Below, piece by piece: positions 1 through 9,270 of a stretch of 52,753 nucleotides of DNA. A model generated the notes under the pieces. It had not been told where the DNA came from. It did no database searches and saw only the letters and a program-made list of their open reading frames with translations. This DNA comes from Flavobacteriaceae bacterium UBA4439. Its GTDB lineage: Bacteria; Bacteroidota; Bacteroidia; Flavobacteriales; Flavobacteriaceae. The position numbers and the translations under genes were made by a program. The stretch covers positions 1-52,753 of the forward strand of contig DGPN01000034.1 in NCBI GenBank assembly GCA_002390455.1, read 5' to 3'. Each line of letters starts with the position of its first letter. The first letter of the stretch is position 1.

Positions 1-1841
1 GCGCCCTCCAATTGAGAGGAAATTTTGTAATTACCCTTGTTGTCAAAAAAGGAAACCAATGAGGCGTACTTTTGTTGGGTATCTACCCCAATTATTTTAC
101 GCAAGCTGTCATTGCCTCTTTTGAGATAAATAATGGGAACATTGTACCACAGAGCAGGACTTTCAATGATCGACATCATTACCTGGTCTGCGTTAAGCTC
201 CCCGTAATGATCTCTTTTACTCACCTTTCGGAGCAGTTCGGAAGAAAAAGTATTGGCCGGTTTCATCCTTCCACCCATATCTTGAATGACCAAACTCCCA
301 AACTTTTTTGCGTGTTTCTTGGCAATGGTATTGGCACTGACTACGGAGTCAAAGTCAAAATTATTGGATGGGACATGACCATGATCTTGAGCATTTAGAC
401 CCATAGAAACCACAAAAAACAGAACGGAAACGAGCGCTTTCTTTTTTTGTTTAATTTTTTCCAAGGCTTTCGATAAATCCTTGAATCTAGTTTTTCCAAT
501 AAAGAAAATACCCATCATACTCAAATAGAGAAGAATATAGCCTACATAAGTGACCCAAGTCCCCCAAAAATCGTGATTGACCGAAAGTACAGTACCTTTT
601 TCGTCGGGATCAAATGAAGCCTGAAAAAAACGAAATCCTTTGTGATCCAAAACATGATTCATGTAGATGTCATAATCAAAAGCCTTTTTTTCTTCGACAG
701 TAATTCTGGACATAAAGGAGGAATAACTTTTGTCTGTACCGGGATATTTTTCTGCGATAAAGTCATTGAGGCGAATGGCAAAAGGCAACTCTAACTTTTT
801 GGATCCAAATTTGAAATAAAAGTCCAATCCTCCAACACTTATTTTTTTCATATTATTGGCGATTCCTTTGCCCCCCAAAACAGTGATAGATGAATTTTCT
901 CCATTTGAAACCACATTGAGCTTTAAGGCATCTTGAACCCCAGGAGCTCCTTCCTCAGACTTAACCCAATCAAATTTTCCTCTCAAGGGCGGTTCTGGAA
1001 TGACAAACTGAAAACCTTTGAGGTTATAGAGAGATCTTAACTGCAACTCCTGTTCTTCCCCATTCTGAACAGTACCTGTTTGTTGATCGGCCATTCTGAG
1101 GTAAGTTCCATCAAAAGGGGTTGTGATGTAATGCAAGCCTGCTTCGGAGCGAATGTTCACAGCACCAGCAATAGGATTGTTTAAAGTAAAAAGGATATTG
1201 TGTATGTTGGCCACTTCGCCCTCTTTAAGGGGATGGTCATGGCGGGTGCCATCAGAAGATTCCACAATTTTAATATAGCGATCTCCACTGTCATCTATGA
1301 CCAACTGTTCGCTGACATCTTCAGAATAATTTTGAAATTTTATGGCGAAAGCTTGACCGTTGAATTCATTTTCCCACTCAAAGTTATTATTTACATGCTC
1401 AGAAAAAAGAAAGTCTTTTTCCAAAGTTTTACGTTGTGGAACGCCCTGAATCTCTCCCTCGACAAAAACAGTTAAATAAGTTTTATCGGACAAAAAGCTA
1501 TTGGATGAAGCTCCTTCTCGAATGGGCATCACCCCTTCGTATCCAAAATATCTGGTAATGAAAGCTCCAAAAATAATTAAGATAAAAGACAAATGAATCA
1601 TCAGTATGGCCCATTTCTCCTTTCTTAACAATCTGTATTTGAAAATATTTCCGGAAAAATTAACTATAAAAAGGCCCAAAATCAATTCAAACCACCAAGC
1701 ATTATACACCCATATTTTGGCGGTATCAGTACTATACCAGCTTTCTATAAATGTACCAAATGCCATTGCAGTGGAAAAGGCGATGAACAACATGGCCATT
1801 AACTGGTTAGAAAATAAGTATTTGTAGATTCTTTCTTTCAT
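1..1841 (-). CDS. ccsA: Cytochrome c biogenesis protein, CcsB/ResB-CcsA fusion type (5' part, cut by window edge)
   Basis: The minus-strand frame opens at ATG 1841 (GAGGTGAG just upstream) and runs open off the left edge, giving about 613 codons. Residues 1-100 hold three membrane segments (about 13-30, 47-62, 76-94) followed by a long periplasmic region and further segments near 430-450 and 470-485, which is the ResB/CcsB plan. The visible part then enters a soluble stretch containing FGSLVIQDMGGRMKP, typical of the linker of the roughly 1000-residue flavobacterial CcsB-CcsA fusions. The haem-handling CcsA half (WWD region) would lie outside the window. Role known for the family: System II haem delivery and attachment to c-type apocytochromes at the outer face of the inner membrane. 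Plus-strand frames across this stretch are shadows. Confidence 0.85.
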   Translation of the reverse strand, partial: MKERIYKYLFSNQLMAMLFIAFSTAMAFGTFIESWYSTDTAKIWVYNAWWFELILGLFIVNFSGNIFKYRLLRKEKWAILMIHLSFILIIFGAFITRYFGYEGVMPIREGASSNSFLSDKTYLTVFVEGEIQGVPQRKTLEKDFLFSEHVNNNFEWENEFNGQAFAIKFQNYSEDVSEQLVIDDSGDRYIKIVESSDGTRHDHPLKEGEVANIHNILFTLNNPIAGAVNIRSEAGLHYITTPFDGTYLRMADQQTGTVQNGEEQELQLRSLYNLKGFQFVIPEPPLRGKFDWVKSEEGAPGVQDALKLNVVSNGENSSITVLGGKGIANNMKKISVGGLDFYFKFGSKKLELPFAIRLNDFIAEKYPGTDKSYSSFMSRITVEEKKAFDYDIYMNHVLDHKGFRFFQASFDPDEKGTVLSVNHDFWGTWVTYVGYILLYLSMMGIFFIGKTRFKDLSKALEKIKQKKKALVSVLFFVVSMGLNAQDHGHVPSNNFDFDSVVSANTIAKKHAKKFGSLVIQDMGGRMKPANTFSSELLRKVSKRDHYGELNADQVMMSIIESPALWYNVPIIYLKRGNDSLRKIIGVDTQQKYASLVSFFDNKGNYKISSQLEG

Positions 1842-1896
1842 CTCACCTCATCAATAGATGTACAAAGATACCTGTTGAAATTTAATTATAGCAACT

Positions 1897-2181
1897 TCAA
1901 AAGGTTAAATTAAACACCAAAAGAATCGTTTCAATCAAGAACGCAAACAACAATACTTTAAATAAACTTTCTTTTTGGAATTGTCCCAACAATACCGCCA
2001 AATAGCTCATGGCAGCTGCTACACAAAGAAACATTTGAAAAGAATTTAAAGGGGAATTACCCTTGATTGCAATATAGTAAACTGCTGCAGAGCCCAAACA
2101 AGCCAATACGATAATTGAGGTCGGAATTAACAAATAGAATTTGGAAAAAAATAATTGACGAAAAGCACTAATAATATTCAT
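1897..2181 (-). CDS. Small three-helix membrane protein, unknown function
   Basis: A 94-residue protein starting MNIISAFRQLFFSKFY. It has three hydrophobic stretches, about residues 14-37, 48-66 and 72-92, joined by short polar loops, so it should be an inner-membrane protein. No catalytic motif is visible. It lies 55 bases upstream of ccsA on the same strand and could share its transcript, which might hint at a link to respiration or cytochrome assembly, but that is only context. It is divergent from the DUF2520 gene. Confidence 0.6.
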   Translation of the reverse strand: MNIISAFRQLFFSKFYLLIPTSIIVLACLGSAAVYYIAIKGNSPLNSFQMFLCVAAAMSYLAVLLGQFQKESLFKVLLFAFLIETILLVFNLTF

Positions 2182-2226
2182 GACAATAAGATTTAGGTTA
2201 TATAAAATTAGAGAAATAACTTTATG

Positions 2227-2234
2227 TATTTTTG
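2227..2234 (+). promoter_or_regulatory. Candidate -7 box (TATTTTTG) for the DUF2520-kdsC-maf genes
   Basis: TATTTTTG matches the Bacteroidota -7 consensus TAnnTTTG. It sits only four bases before the ATG at 2239, so transcription would begin at about the start codon (leaderless mRNA) if it is used. No good -33 TTTG is seen at the usual distance, so this is weak. Confidence 0.3.
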
Positions 2235-2238
2235 AAAC

Positions 2239-2994
2239 ATGACAAAAATTGTGCTACTTGGAGCAGGTCATTTGGCTGTTCATTTTTACGAGCAATTTAC
2301 CGCATGTCCTAAAGTTCATTTGATTCAATGGTACAACCGATCTATTCAGAAAATTTATTTTGCAAAAGAGCAAATTAAAATCACTGATCAAATTAACGAA
2401 TTGGAAGATGCGGATCTATATTTACTCTGTGTAAAAGACGAGGCCATAGAGCCCCTGAGCGAAAAGATCAAGACCCGTGGGCTGGTGGTTCATTGCGCTG
2501 GGGGTATCTCCATCGATCAACTAAAAGGCACCTTCAGAAAAGGAGTTTTCTACCCTCTTCAAAGTTTTACCAAAGAAAGATTTTTAAGTTTTGACCAACT
2601 TCCTTTTTGTGTAGAAGCTTTGGAAAAAAAAGACCAGCAACTTTTGTGTGAATTCGCCAAACAGTTGGGAGGAATCCCGCATTTAATCGATACAGAAAAA
2701 AGAGCCCAAATACACATGATTGCAGTATGGGTTAATAATTTCAGCAACCACATGCTGGATTTAGGAAATGATTTATCCCAAAAGCATCAAATCCCTTTCG
2801 AGATGTTCCGTCCTTTGATAGAAGAGACTTTTCAAAAAGCTATGAGTATGGGACCCCAAAAGACCCAAACTGGCCCCGCATTAAGACAGGATCTTAAAAC
2901 CATAGAAAAGCACCTCGATCTGATAACAGACCAAGACATTAAAAAACTATACTTAAATTTATCTACTTCAATCCAAAAAAAACATGAGCAGTAA
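2239..2994 (+). CDS. Rossmann-like and DUF2520 domain protein (NADP-binding, ProC/6PGDH-like fold)
   Basis: The protein has 251 residues. It begins MTKIVLLGAGHLAVHF, a glycine-rich dinucleotide-binding loop (residues 6-14), followed by a Rossmann domain to about residue 120. The C-terminal helical half (about 125-245) fits DUF2520, with residues around H157-M160 and N166-N170 that are conserved in the family. Proteins of this family resemble pyrroline-5-carboxylate reductase or ketopantoate reductase in fold, but the substrate is unknown. The 3' end overlaps the kdsC-like gene by 11 bases, so the two are translationally coupled, and maf follows 8 bases later: a three-gene operon common in flavobacteria. 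Confidence 0.8.
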   Translation: MTKIVLLGAGHLAVHFYEQFTACPKVHLIQWYNRSIQKIYFAKEQIKITDQINELEDADLYLLCVKDEAIEPLSEKIKTRGLVVHCAGGISIDQLKGTFRKGVFYPLQSFTKERFLSFDQLPFCVEALEKKDQQLLCEFAKQLGGIPHLIDTEKRAQIHMIAVWVNNFSNHMLDLGNDLSQKHQIPFEMFRPLIEETFQKAMSMGPQKTQTGPALRQDLKTIEKHLDLITDQDIKKLYLNLSTSIQKKHEQ

Positions 2995-3511
2995 AAACTA
3001 TAAATTACTACTGAATAAAATCACCACCTTTGTTTTTGATGTCGATGGGGTATTGACCAATGGTAAAATATTAGTAACTACCGAAGGAGAAATGTATCGT
3101 GAGATGAATACTCGAGATGGTTTTGCACTCAAGTATGCCTTGCTCAAAGGTTTTAATATTGGTATTATTTCTGGCGGTACAAACCAAGGGGTAAAAAAGA
3201 GACTTGAAAACCTAGGGGTCAATAAAGTATATTTAGGGATTCATGAAAAAGACATTGCTTTAGATGACTTTATCAATACCTATAATATCAATCCAGACGA
3301 GGTGCTATATATGGGAGATGATGTTCCAGATATGCCTGTCATGGAAAAAGTAGGAGTAGCAACTTGTCCACAAGATGCTGTCCCTGATGTCAAAAGGATC
3401 GCTGACTATGTCTCGCACAAAAACGGAGGAGACGGATGTGTAAGGGAAATCGTAGAACAAGTGATGAGGGTTCAAAATAAGTGGATGTTTTCTGAAAACA
3501 CAAATCCCTAA
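2984..3511 (+). CDS. KdsC-like HAD phosphatase (3-deoxy-D-manno-octulosonate 8-phosphate phosphatase type)
   Basis: 175 residues, the usual length for KdsC. HAD motif I is FDVDGVLTNG with nucleophile D19 and acid/base D21; motif II is in IISGG (residues 61-65); motif IV is MGDDVPDMPVM (110-120). There is no cap domain, which fits the tetrameric C0 HAD family that includes KdsC (KDO-8-phosphate to KDO for lipopolysaccharide) and related acylneuraminate cytidylyltransferase-associated phosphatases. Overlaps the upstream DUF2520 gene by 11 bases and is followed by maf. The KDO assignment is by family; other sugar-acid phosphates cannot be excluded. Confidence 0.85.
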   Translation: MSSKNYKLLLNKITTFVFDVDGVLTNGKILVTTEGEMYREMNTRDGFALKYALLKGFNIGIISGGTNQGVKKRLENLGVNKVYLGIHEKDIALDDFINTYNINPDEVLYMGDDVPDMPVMEKVGVATCPQDAVPDVKRIADYVSHKNGGDGCVREIVEQVMRVQNKWMFSENTNP

Positions 3512-3519
3512 TTTCCATT

Positions 3520-4104
3520 ATGATTGATCTCAATGGTTTTGAAATAATTCTAGCCTCGGGCTCTCCACGAAGAAAGGCTTTTTTGGAAAGTTTGAAAATT
3601 CCTTTTTCCATCAAGACTTTTTCAGTCGATGAGACTTTCCCACCCCAACTTCAAGGAAAAGAAATCGCTCAATACATTGTCCAACAAAAAAACGCTCCTT
3701 TTACAGAAATAATTCAAGACCGTCAAATCGTCATCACTGCAGACACCATCGTTTGGTGTGAAAATCGATATTTGGGAAAACCCGAAAATAAAAAAGTAGC
3801 CAAAGAAATGTTGACGTTTCTATCTGGGAAATCGCACGAGGTCATTACCTCAGTAGGCTTTTTCACCAGTCGAAATTTTGAAATGATAACGGAGACCACT
3901 AAAGTTTTTTTTAAAGACTTAACAAATCAAGAAATCGATTATTATATAGAGGAATCATCTCCACTCGACAAAGCAGGAGCATACGGTATTCAGGAATGGA
4001 TAGGAGCCATAGGAATTACCCAGATTGAGGGAAGTTATACCAATGTAGTGGGGTTGCCTTTAGCGCAAGTGAAAGAAAAAATTGAGATAATGATTCAAGA
4101 ATAG
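3520..4104 (+). CDS. maf: Maf/YceF-type nucleoside triphosphate pyrophosphatase
   Basis: 194 residues, family length. The N-terminal signature LASGSPRRKAFLE (residues 11-23) is the Maf phosphate-binding loop. D74 in the TADTIVW stretch and the K-x-D-x-AGAYGIQ segment near residues 150-157 are the other conserved family features. Maf proteins hydrolyse non-canonical or methylated (d)NTPs such as dTTP/UTP or m7GTP to the monophosphate and pyrophosphate, acting as a house-cleaning enzyme in the cytoplasm. It lies 8 bases after the KdsC-like gene in the same operon. Confidence 0.9.
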   Translation: MIDLNGFEIILASGSPRRKAFLESLKIPFSIKTFSVDETFPPQLQGKEIAQYIVQQKNAPFTEIIQDRQIVITADTIVWCENRYLGKPENKKVAKEMLTFLSGKSHEVITSVGFFTSRNFEMITETTKVFFKDLTNQEIDYYIEESSPLDKAGAYGIQEWIGAIGITQIEGSYTNVVGLPLAQVKEKIEIMIQE

Positions 4105-4143
4105 ATTAACTTGACTAAAATTTGATTTTCTAAAATTCACAAA

Positions 4144-6618
4144 ATGGTTGGGAGAATTTCAACATCAATGATCAAAAGGCTGAATGGGTTAAAAGGGATA
4201 ATCTTATCAGTACTTATACTTTTCGTTGTAACATTAAAGGCGCAATCCTCTTCAGATGTATACAAACAACTCAAGAAGTTAAACTTTTTGGGCTCAGTAC
4301 TCTATCTGGCTGCTCATCCCGATGATGAAAATACTCGAGTGATCTCCTATTTTTCCAATCATGTATTGGCCCGAACAGCATATTTGTCTATGACCCGAGG
4401 AGATGGTGGTCAGAATCTTATAGGAGCAGAGCTTAGAGAAGCTTTGGGATTGATCCGAACACAAGAACTCTTGGCGGCTCGAAAAATTGACGGTGGCTCA
4501 CAGTTTTTTACCATGGCCAATGATTTTGGATACTCCAAAAATCCTGACGAAACCCTTTCCATTTGGGACAGAAAACAGGTTTTGGATCAAACCAAAGCCA
4601 GAATTCAAGAATTCAAGCCCGACATCATCATCAACCGCTTTAATAGCCAAAGTGCTGGTAGAACCCACGGCCACCACACTGCCTCGGCCATGATCAGTGA
4701 ATGGGCCTTTGACCAACTGAATGCTGATCAAAATGCTTGGCACCCTAAACGTCTGTTCCACAATACCTCATGGTATTTTTATGGGAGTAAAGAAAATTTC
4801 GAAAAAGCCAACAAAAGAGGGATGCTTGCCATTGATATGGGAGTTTTTGATCCACTATCGGGAAAAACCAATTCACAAATAGCTGCGCTAAGCAGAAGCC
4901 AACACAAATCTCAGGGCTTTGGAAGTGCTCCGGCTTTGGGGGAAAGATCTGAATATTTGGAGTTGGTCAAGGGAAAAGAACTGACCCAAAACGACCCATT
5001 TGATGGTATCAATACCCAGTGGTCGAGGGTAAAAGGAGGAACAGTCATTGGAAAAGCAATCGATAAAATCATTGATGATTTTGATTTCTCTGCTCCCTAC
5101 AAAAGTGTGATTCCTTTACTCGAAGTCAAATCAATGATCAACCTTCTGGAAAACAATCATTGGAGAAATGTAAAAACAGATGAAATCAACACCCTAATCC
5201 TCAACTGTCTGGGAATAGAGTTGCAACTCAATGCCCAAATCCCATACGGAGTGATGGGGGAAAATCTCCAGATCAAATTCTTGGTCAACAATCCCAGTCC
5301 CTTAGCTGTAAGTTTAAATCAAATACAATGGAAAGACCAATCGCATGATTTAAACGAAATTCTTGAAACCAATCAACTGTACAGTAAAAGTTTTGATACC
5401 AAAGTAGAGGGTGAGATCAGCAGTCCATATTGGCTTACCCAAAAAGGGAGCCAGGGGATGTATATCACTGACAAATCAGCATGGATAGGAGCTGCAAAAA
5501 GTCCTACTGCCTTCCAAGCAAGACTTCACATGACAATTGAAGGAAAAAAGTTAATGATAAACTTACCGCTCGAATTCAGAAAAACTGACCCTGTAAGAGG
5601 AGAAGTAATCACCCCGTTCCACATCCTACCTGAAGCTACACTTCAACTTGAAGCTCCTGTCTTTCTTTTTGCTACCGATCAAAGTCGCAAGGTAAAAGTA
5701 AGTGTCAAAAATCTGGGCCCTGCTGTGGCGGGAACATTAGAATTGGAAACCCCGAAATCATGGGAGGTGAGCCCCAAATCTATTGAGGTATCCATATCGG
5801 GTAAAGGAAATGAAAACGATTATTATTTTGATATTAAAGCTCCTTCAGAGACAACGGTAGGCCAATTAAAACCCCTCCTTCTAACCCAATCAAAAAAACT
5901 CCAAGCCACCCTTCAAGAAATAGCATACGACCACATTCCAAAACAATTTCTTATCTCCCCCGCTGCATCCAAAGTGGTGGCCTTAAGTTTAAAAACAGGC
6001 CTACAAAAAGTAGCTTATATCGAAGGTGCAGGAGACAATATTCCTCAGAGTTTGACTCCCTTGGGAATCGAAGTAGAAATGTTGAAAGCCAAGAATATTA
6101 CCCTTGAAAAACTAAACCCCTTTGATGCAGTGGTCGTTGGGATTAGAGCCTTCAATGTCGAAGAGGCTTTGGCCTATAAAAATAAAATCCTTTGGAAATA
6201 TGTTGCCGCTGGAGGCAACCTTTTAATTCAATACAACACCAGTAGAAGGTTAAAGACCACGGAATTGACACCTCTGAAATTAAACCTTTCTCGTGATCGT
6301 GTATCCAATGAAAAAGCTGAGGTCCAAATCATCAATCCAAAACATCCGATTTTGAATCATCCCAATAAAATTACATCCCAAGATTTTGAAGGCTGGGTTC
6401 AGGAAAGGGGGTTGTATTTTCCCAATCAATGGGATGCGCAATTCACCCCTTTGTTACAAATGAATGATGCCGGGGAATCTCCCAAAAAAGGATCACTACT
6501 GGTTGCGCCTTATGGGAAAGGCAGGATCGTTTATACTGGCCTAAGTTTTTTCCGGCAACTACCTGCAGGTGTCCCCGGAGCCTATCGGTTGTTTTTTAAC
6601 CTTATTGCAAAACCATGA
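4144..6618 (+). CDS. Secreted PIG-L (LmbE-like) family deacetylase, large form
   Basis: 824 residues. A signal peptide or anchor covers about residues 14-34 (LKGIILSVLILFVVTLKAQ), so the enzyme should be exported. The PIG-L zinc site is visible: AAHPDDE (56-62) and HGHH (175-178), the metal ligands that remove acetyl groups from GlcNAc-type substrates in this family. After about residue 330 come beta-rich domains and a C-terminal glutamine-amidotransferase-like region (FDAVVVGIRAFN near 658, GRIVYTGLSFFRQLPAG near the end). ATG 4168 is an alternative start. Its stop overlaps the start of a 31-residue membrane peptide (ATGA), which in turn overlaps a sodium symporter, so deacetylation and uptake of a sugar-like product are probably linked. 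The actual substrate is not shown by the sequence. Confidence 0.8.
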   Translation: MVGRISTSMIKRLNGLKGIILSVLILFVVTLKAQSSSDVYKQLKKLNFLGSVLYLAAHPDDENTRVISYFSNHVLARTAYLSMTRGDGGQNLIGAELREALGLIRTQELLAARKIDGGSQFFTMANDFGYSKNPDETLSIWDRKQVLDQTKARIQEFKPDIIINRFNSQSAGRTHGHHTASAMISEWAFDQLNADQNAWHPKRLFHNTSWYFYGSKENFEKANKRGMLAIDMGVFDPLSGKTNSQIAALSRSQHKSQGFGSAPALGERSEYLELVKGKELTQNDPFDGINTQWSRVKGGTVIGKAIDKIIDDFDFSAPYKSVIPLLEVKSMINLLENNHWRNVKTDEINTLILNCLGIELQLNAQIPYGVMGENLQIKFLVNNPSPLAVSLNQIQWKDQSHDLNEILETNQLYSKSFDTKVEGEISSPYWLTQKGSQGMYITDKSAWIGAAKSPTAFQARLHMTIEGKKLMINLPLEFRKTDPVRGEVITPFHILPEATLQLEAPVFLFATDQSRKVKVSVKNLGPAVAGTLELETPKSWEVSPKSIEVSISGKGNENDYYFDIKAPSETTVGQLKPLLLTQSKKLQATLQEIAYDHIPKQFLISPAASKVVALSLKTGLQKVAYIEGAGDNIPQSLTPLGIEVEMLKAKNITLEKLNPFDAVVVGIRAFNVEEALAYKNKILWKYVAAGGNLLIQYNTSRRLKTTELTPLKLNLSRDRVSNEKAEVQIINPKHPILNHPNKITSQDFEGWVQERGLYFPNQWDAQFTPLLQMNDAGESPKKGSLLVAPYGKGRIVYTGLSFFRQLPAGVPGAYRLFFNLIAKP

Positions 6619-6710
6619 AAAAAGAACTGCCTAAAGTTTATTGGATATTGCTGTCAACCCAATTGGTTTATTGGGGCTTGTTTTATCTGTTTATGAATAA
6701 TTTTAGTTGA
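6615..6710 (+). CDS. 31-residue single-span membrane peptide between deacetylase and symporter
   Basis: An unusually short gene. It starts in an ATGA overlap with the PIG-L stop (6616-6618) and its TGA (6708-6710) overlaps the ATG (6710) of the symporter as TGATG. The peptide runs MKKELPKVYWILLSTQLVYW with a short GLFYLFMNNFS tail: a basic N-terminus followed by one hydrophobic span. Double translational coupling argues it is translated. By analogy with the small DUF4212 subunits that accompany other SSS symporters (one occurs here at 36508-36756), it may be an accessory subunit of the downstream transporter. No family is recognised; function is inference. Confidence 0.6.
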   Translation: MKKELPKVYWILLSTQLVYWGLFYLFMNNFS

Positions 6711-8365
6711 TGGAACTGATAGATTGGGCCATAATGAGTCTCACCCTCCTATTCATTATTGTATATGGGGTCTGGAAAAACAACTCACACAAAAATATTG
6801 AAGATTATATCCGTGGAGGGAATAAAGCGACCTGGTTTACGGTAGGTCTTTCGGTCATGGCCACCCAAGCCAGTGCGATAACCTTTTTGTCCACCCCCGG
6901 ACAAGCCTTCAACGACGGGATGGGATTTGTGCAGTTCTATTTTGGATTGCCTTTTGCGATGATCATCATTTGTTTGTTTTTTCTTCCAGTTTATCACAAA
7001 CTCAAAGTTTTTACCGCTTATGAATTTTTAGAAAAACGTTTTGATCTTAAAACCCGAACCCTAACCGCTGCCTTGTTCCTTGTCCAACGAGGACTGGCTG
7101 CGGGAATTACCATTTATGCCCCCGCCATCATACTGAGTGTAGTATTGGGTTGGAATCTAAAATTACTGGTTGTGGTGATCGGCTTATTGGTGGTCTTTTA
7201 CACTTTAATCGGAGGAACACAGGCCGTCAATGTCACCCAAAAACAACAGATGATTATTATTTTTTCGGGTATGGTGGCTGCTTTTATTTTTATCGTAAAA
7301 GCCCTGCCCGAAAACCTATCATTTTCCAACGCCCTTCATGTGGCGGGTTTAAACGGAAAGCTCAACGTACTGGACTTTAGTATTGACCCTAACAGTCGTT
7401 ATACCTTTTGGAGTGGTATCACCGGCGGGCTATTTTTGGCCCTCTCCTACTTTGGTACCGATCAAAGTCAGGTGCAACGCTACCTTTCCGGGAAATCCTT
7501 GGCCGAGAGTCAAAGGGGACTGATTATGAATGGTTTTCTAAAAATTCCCATGCAGTTTTTCATCTTATTGACGGGAGTATTGGTCTTTGTCTTTTTTCAA
7601 TTCGAAAAGGCACCCTTGCATTTCAATCCCTACGCTTCAGAAAAAATAAAAACCACCGAAGGGAGTGAACAATTTGAGGCCTTGGAAGTGGCCAACGATA
7701 TCATTCATCAAGAAAAACAAAAACAACTCCAAAAAGAAGATTTTTTCTCCAACAAGGCTTCCCAAAAAAAATACCTCCAACTGGAAAATCAAGCTCAAAT
7801 CAATCGAGCCGAGGCCAAAAAAATCATGGAAGTCAATCAACCTCAAATTGAATCCAATGACAAGGACTATGTCTTTATCTATTTCATTCTAAACTATCTA
7901 CCACAAGGCTTGATAGGACTACTGCTCGCCGTCATCCTCTCCGCAGCTATGAGCTCTTCAGCTTCTGAGATCAACGCCCTTTCTGCCACCACTGTGGTTG
8001 ATTTGTACCAACGTTTTCACAACACAGAAAACGAGAAACATTATGTATGGGCAGGCAAAGGGTTCACACTGCTTTGGGGCATCATTGCCATTGCCTTTGC
8101 TCTAGTAGGTAACCTCTTTGAAAACCTGATCCAATTGGTCAATATCATCGGTTCCTTGTTTTACGGTACCATTTTGGGCATTTTCCTGATCGCCATTTTT
8201 CTAAAATCCATTCGGGCTAACGCAGTCTTCTATGCAGCACTCCTAACGGAAATTATTGTACTTATCATCTATAGCCAAGAGTGGGTCAGTTTCCTTTGGC
8301 TGAATGTAATCGGGGCTGTTACTTGTGTTATCATCGCCCAACTTTTTCAAAGGATCATCAAATAA
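6710..8365 (+). CDS. Sodium:solute symporter (SSS family)
   Basis: 551 residues from the ATG at 6710; an in-frame TTG at 6707 is less likely because the TGATG overlap fits coupling. About 13 membrane segments are visible. The N-terminal half carries the SSS pattern of a gated sugar/vitamin transporter (SVMATQASAITFLSTPGQAF near residues 48-67; LSYFGTDQSQVQRYLSGKS near 245-262). A charged insertion of about 88 residues (roughly 299-387, rich in K, E, Q and N) separates two membrane segments, larger than in the common plan. Neighbours (secreted PIG-L deacetylase and membrane peptide) suggest uptake of a sugar derivative driven by Na+. The substrate cannot be read from the sequence. Confidence 0.85.
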   Translation: MELIDWAIMSLTLLFIIVYGVWKNNSHKNIEDYIRGGNKATWFTVGLSVMATQASAITFLSTPGQAFNDGMGFVQFYFGLPFAMIIICLFFLPVYHKLKVFTAYEFLEKRFDLKTRTLTAALFLVQRGLAAGITIYAPAIILSVVLGWNLKLLVVVIGLLVVFYTLIGGTQAVNVTQKQQMIIIFSGMVAAFIFIVKALPENLSFSNALHVAGLNGKLNVLDFSIDPNSRYTFWSGITGGLFLALSYFGTDQSQVQRYLSGKSLAESQRGLIMNGFLKIPMQFFILLTGVLVFVFFQFEKAPLHFNPYASEKIKTTEGSEQFEALEVANDIIHQEKQKQLQKEDFFSNKASQKKYLQLENQAQINRAEAKKIMEVNQPQIESNDKDYVFIYFILNYLPQGLIGLLLAVILSAAMSSSASEINALSATTVVDLYQRFHNTENEKHYVWAGKGFTLLWGIIAIAFALVGNLFENLIQLVNIIGSLFYGTILGIFLIAIFLKSIRANAVFYAALLTEIIVLIIYSQEWVSFLWLNVIGAVTCVIIAQLFQRIIK

Positions 8366-8376
8366 TCAATGAACTT

Positions 8377-9219
8377 TTAATTACTCCATTCCGCAATGGA
8401 GGCCTTATTCATAATTACATAATCTTTATTACCTGCTTTTTCGGCCAAGGCTAAAGATTTTTTTACCGCTTTTAGTGCTGCATCTTTATCATTGCGTTCG
8501 GCCAGTATCAAAGCATACTGACGATACATCCAATAGGCTGGTTTTTCACGCATCTCTAAGGCCGTTTCCATCCAGGATTGTGCTTTTTTGAGGTCTTTAT
8601 TTTCTTGAAGATAATACACCGCTGCCTGATAATAGTCTCCCGCCTTGGGTTCTCCAGATAGGGTTTTGTCAATGCTTTCTTGGGCTTTGGATTCTGTGGG
8701 GACAACTATGGAGATGGGTACCAAAGTATGTTCCCAAATCAAAACCAGAGTAGCACTATTACTTTGTAAATTAGTTAATGAAATGGTAAAAGTTTCTATC
8801 ATAGGATCAAAATAAACGGAGGAAGCACTCACCGTTAATGCCACTTGATCCTCCTCCCAATTGCTAGAAGCATCCCCTAAATCATTTTTTTTGTAAAAAT
8901 AAACTTGCCATTGATTGGCAGAAGGTCGGGTATAAAGGGCGTATTTTCCTGCTGCCAAAGTTTGGCCTTCAATAATTACTGGATCAGAAAAAGAAATAGT
9001 AGTGTTTTTGTTGGCACCTGTTCTCCAAATGTCTCCATAACGAACCAAACCGTCCATTACCTTTCTTCCTCGAGCCGAAGGTCTCGAATAATCAATTTCA
9101 ATCTGAGTTAATCCAACTTGTTGAGTGATACTGGAGCGGGGACTCGGTTGAGGGGTTGTTACTTGCGCATAGGCACTCACAACTAAGAAATTGAAAAGTA
9201 AAAAATAAGTAAGTCTCAT
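8377..9219 (-). CDS. DUF2911 domain protein with C-terminal TPR-like region, secreted
   Basis: 280 residues. The N-terminus MRLTYFLLFNFLVVSAYAQ is a signal peptide with cleavage after YAQ. Residues about 25-165 match the DUF2911 family by eye (QVGLTQIEIDYSRPSARGRK, then RTGANKNTTISFSDPV and GKYALYTRP). The remainder (about 185-280) is helical with TPR-like spacing (ALEMREKPAYWMYRQYALILAERNDKDAAL has A/Y/L periodicity). The domain is common in Bacteroidota; function is unknown. The stop lies 11 bases from the symporter stop on the other strand, and the start is divergent from the photolyase operon. Confidence 0.8.
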   Translation of the reverse strand: MRLTYFLLFNFLVVSAYAQVTTPQPSPRSSITQQVGLTQIEIDYSRPSARGRKVMDGLVRYGDIWRTGANKNTTISFSDPVIIEGQTLAAGKYALYTRPSANQWQVYFYKKNDLGDASSNWEEDQVALTVSASSVYFDPMIETFTISLTNLQSNSATLVLIWEHTLVPISIVVPTESKAQESIDKTLSGEPKAGDYYQAAVYYLQENKDLKKAQSWMETALEMREKPAYWMYRQYALILAERNDKDAALKAVKKSLALAEKAGNKDYVIMNKASIAEWSN

Positions 9220-9270
9220 GATATTTTTTTTCCAAATTTAAAAAACCCAATCCAATTATAAGATTTTTTT

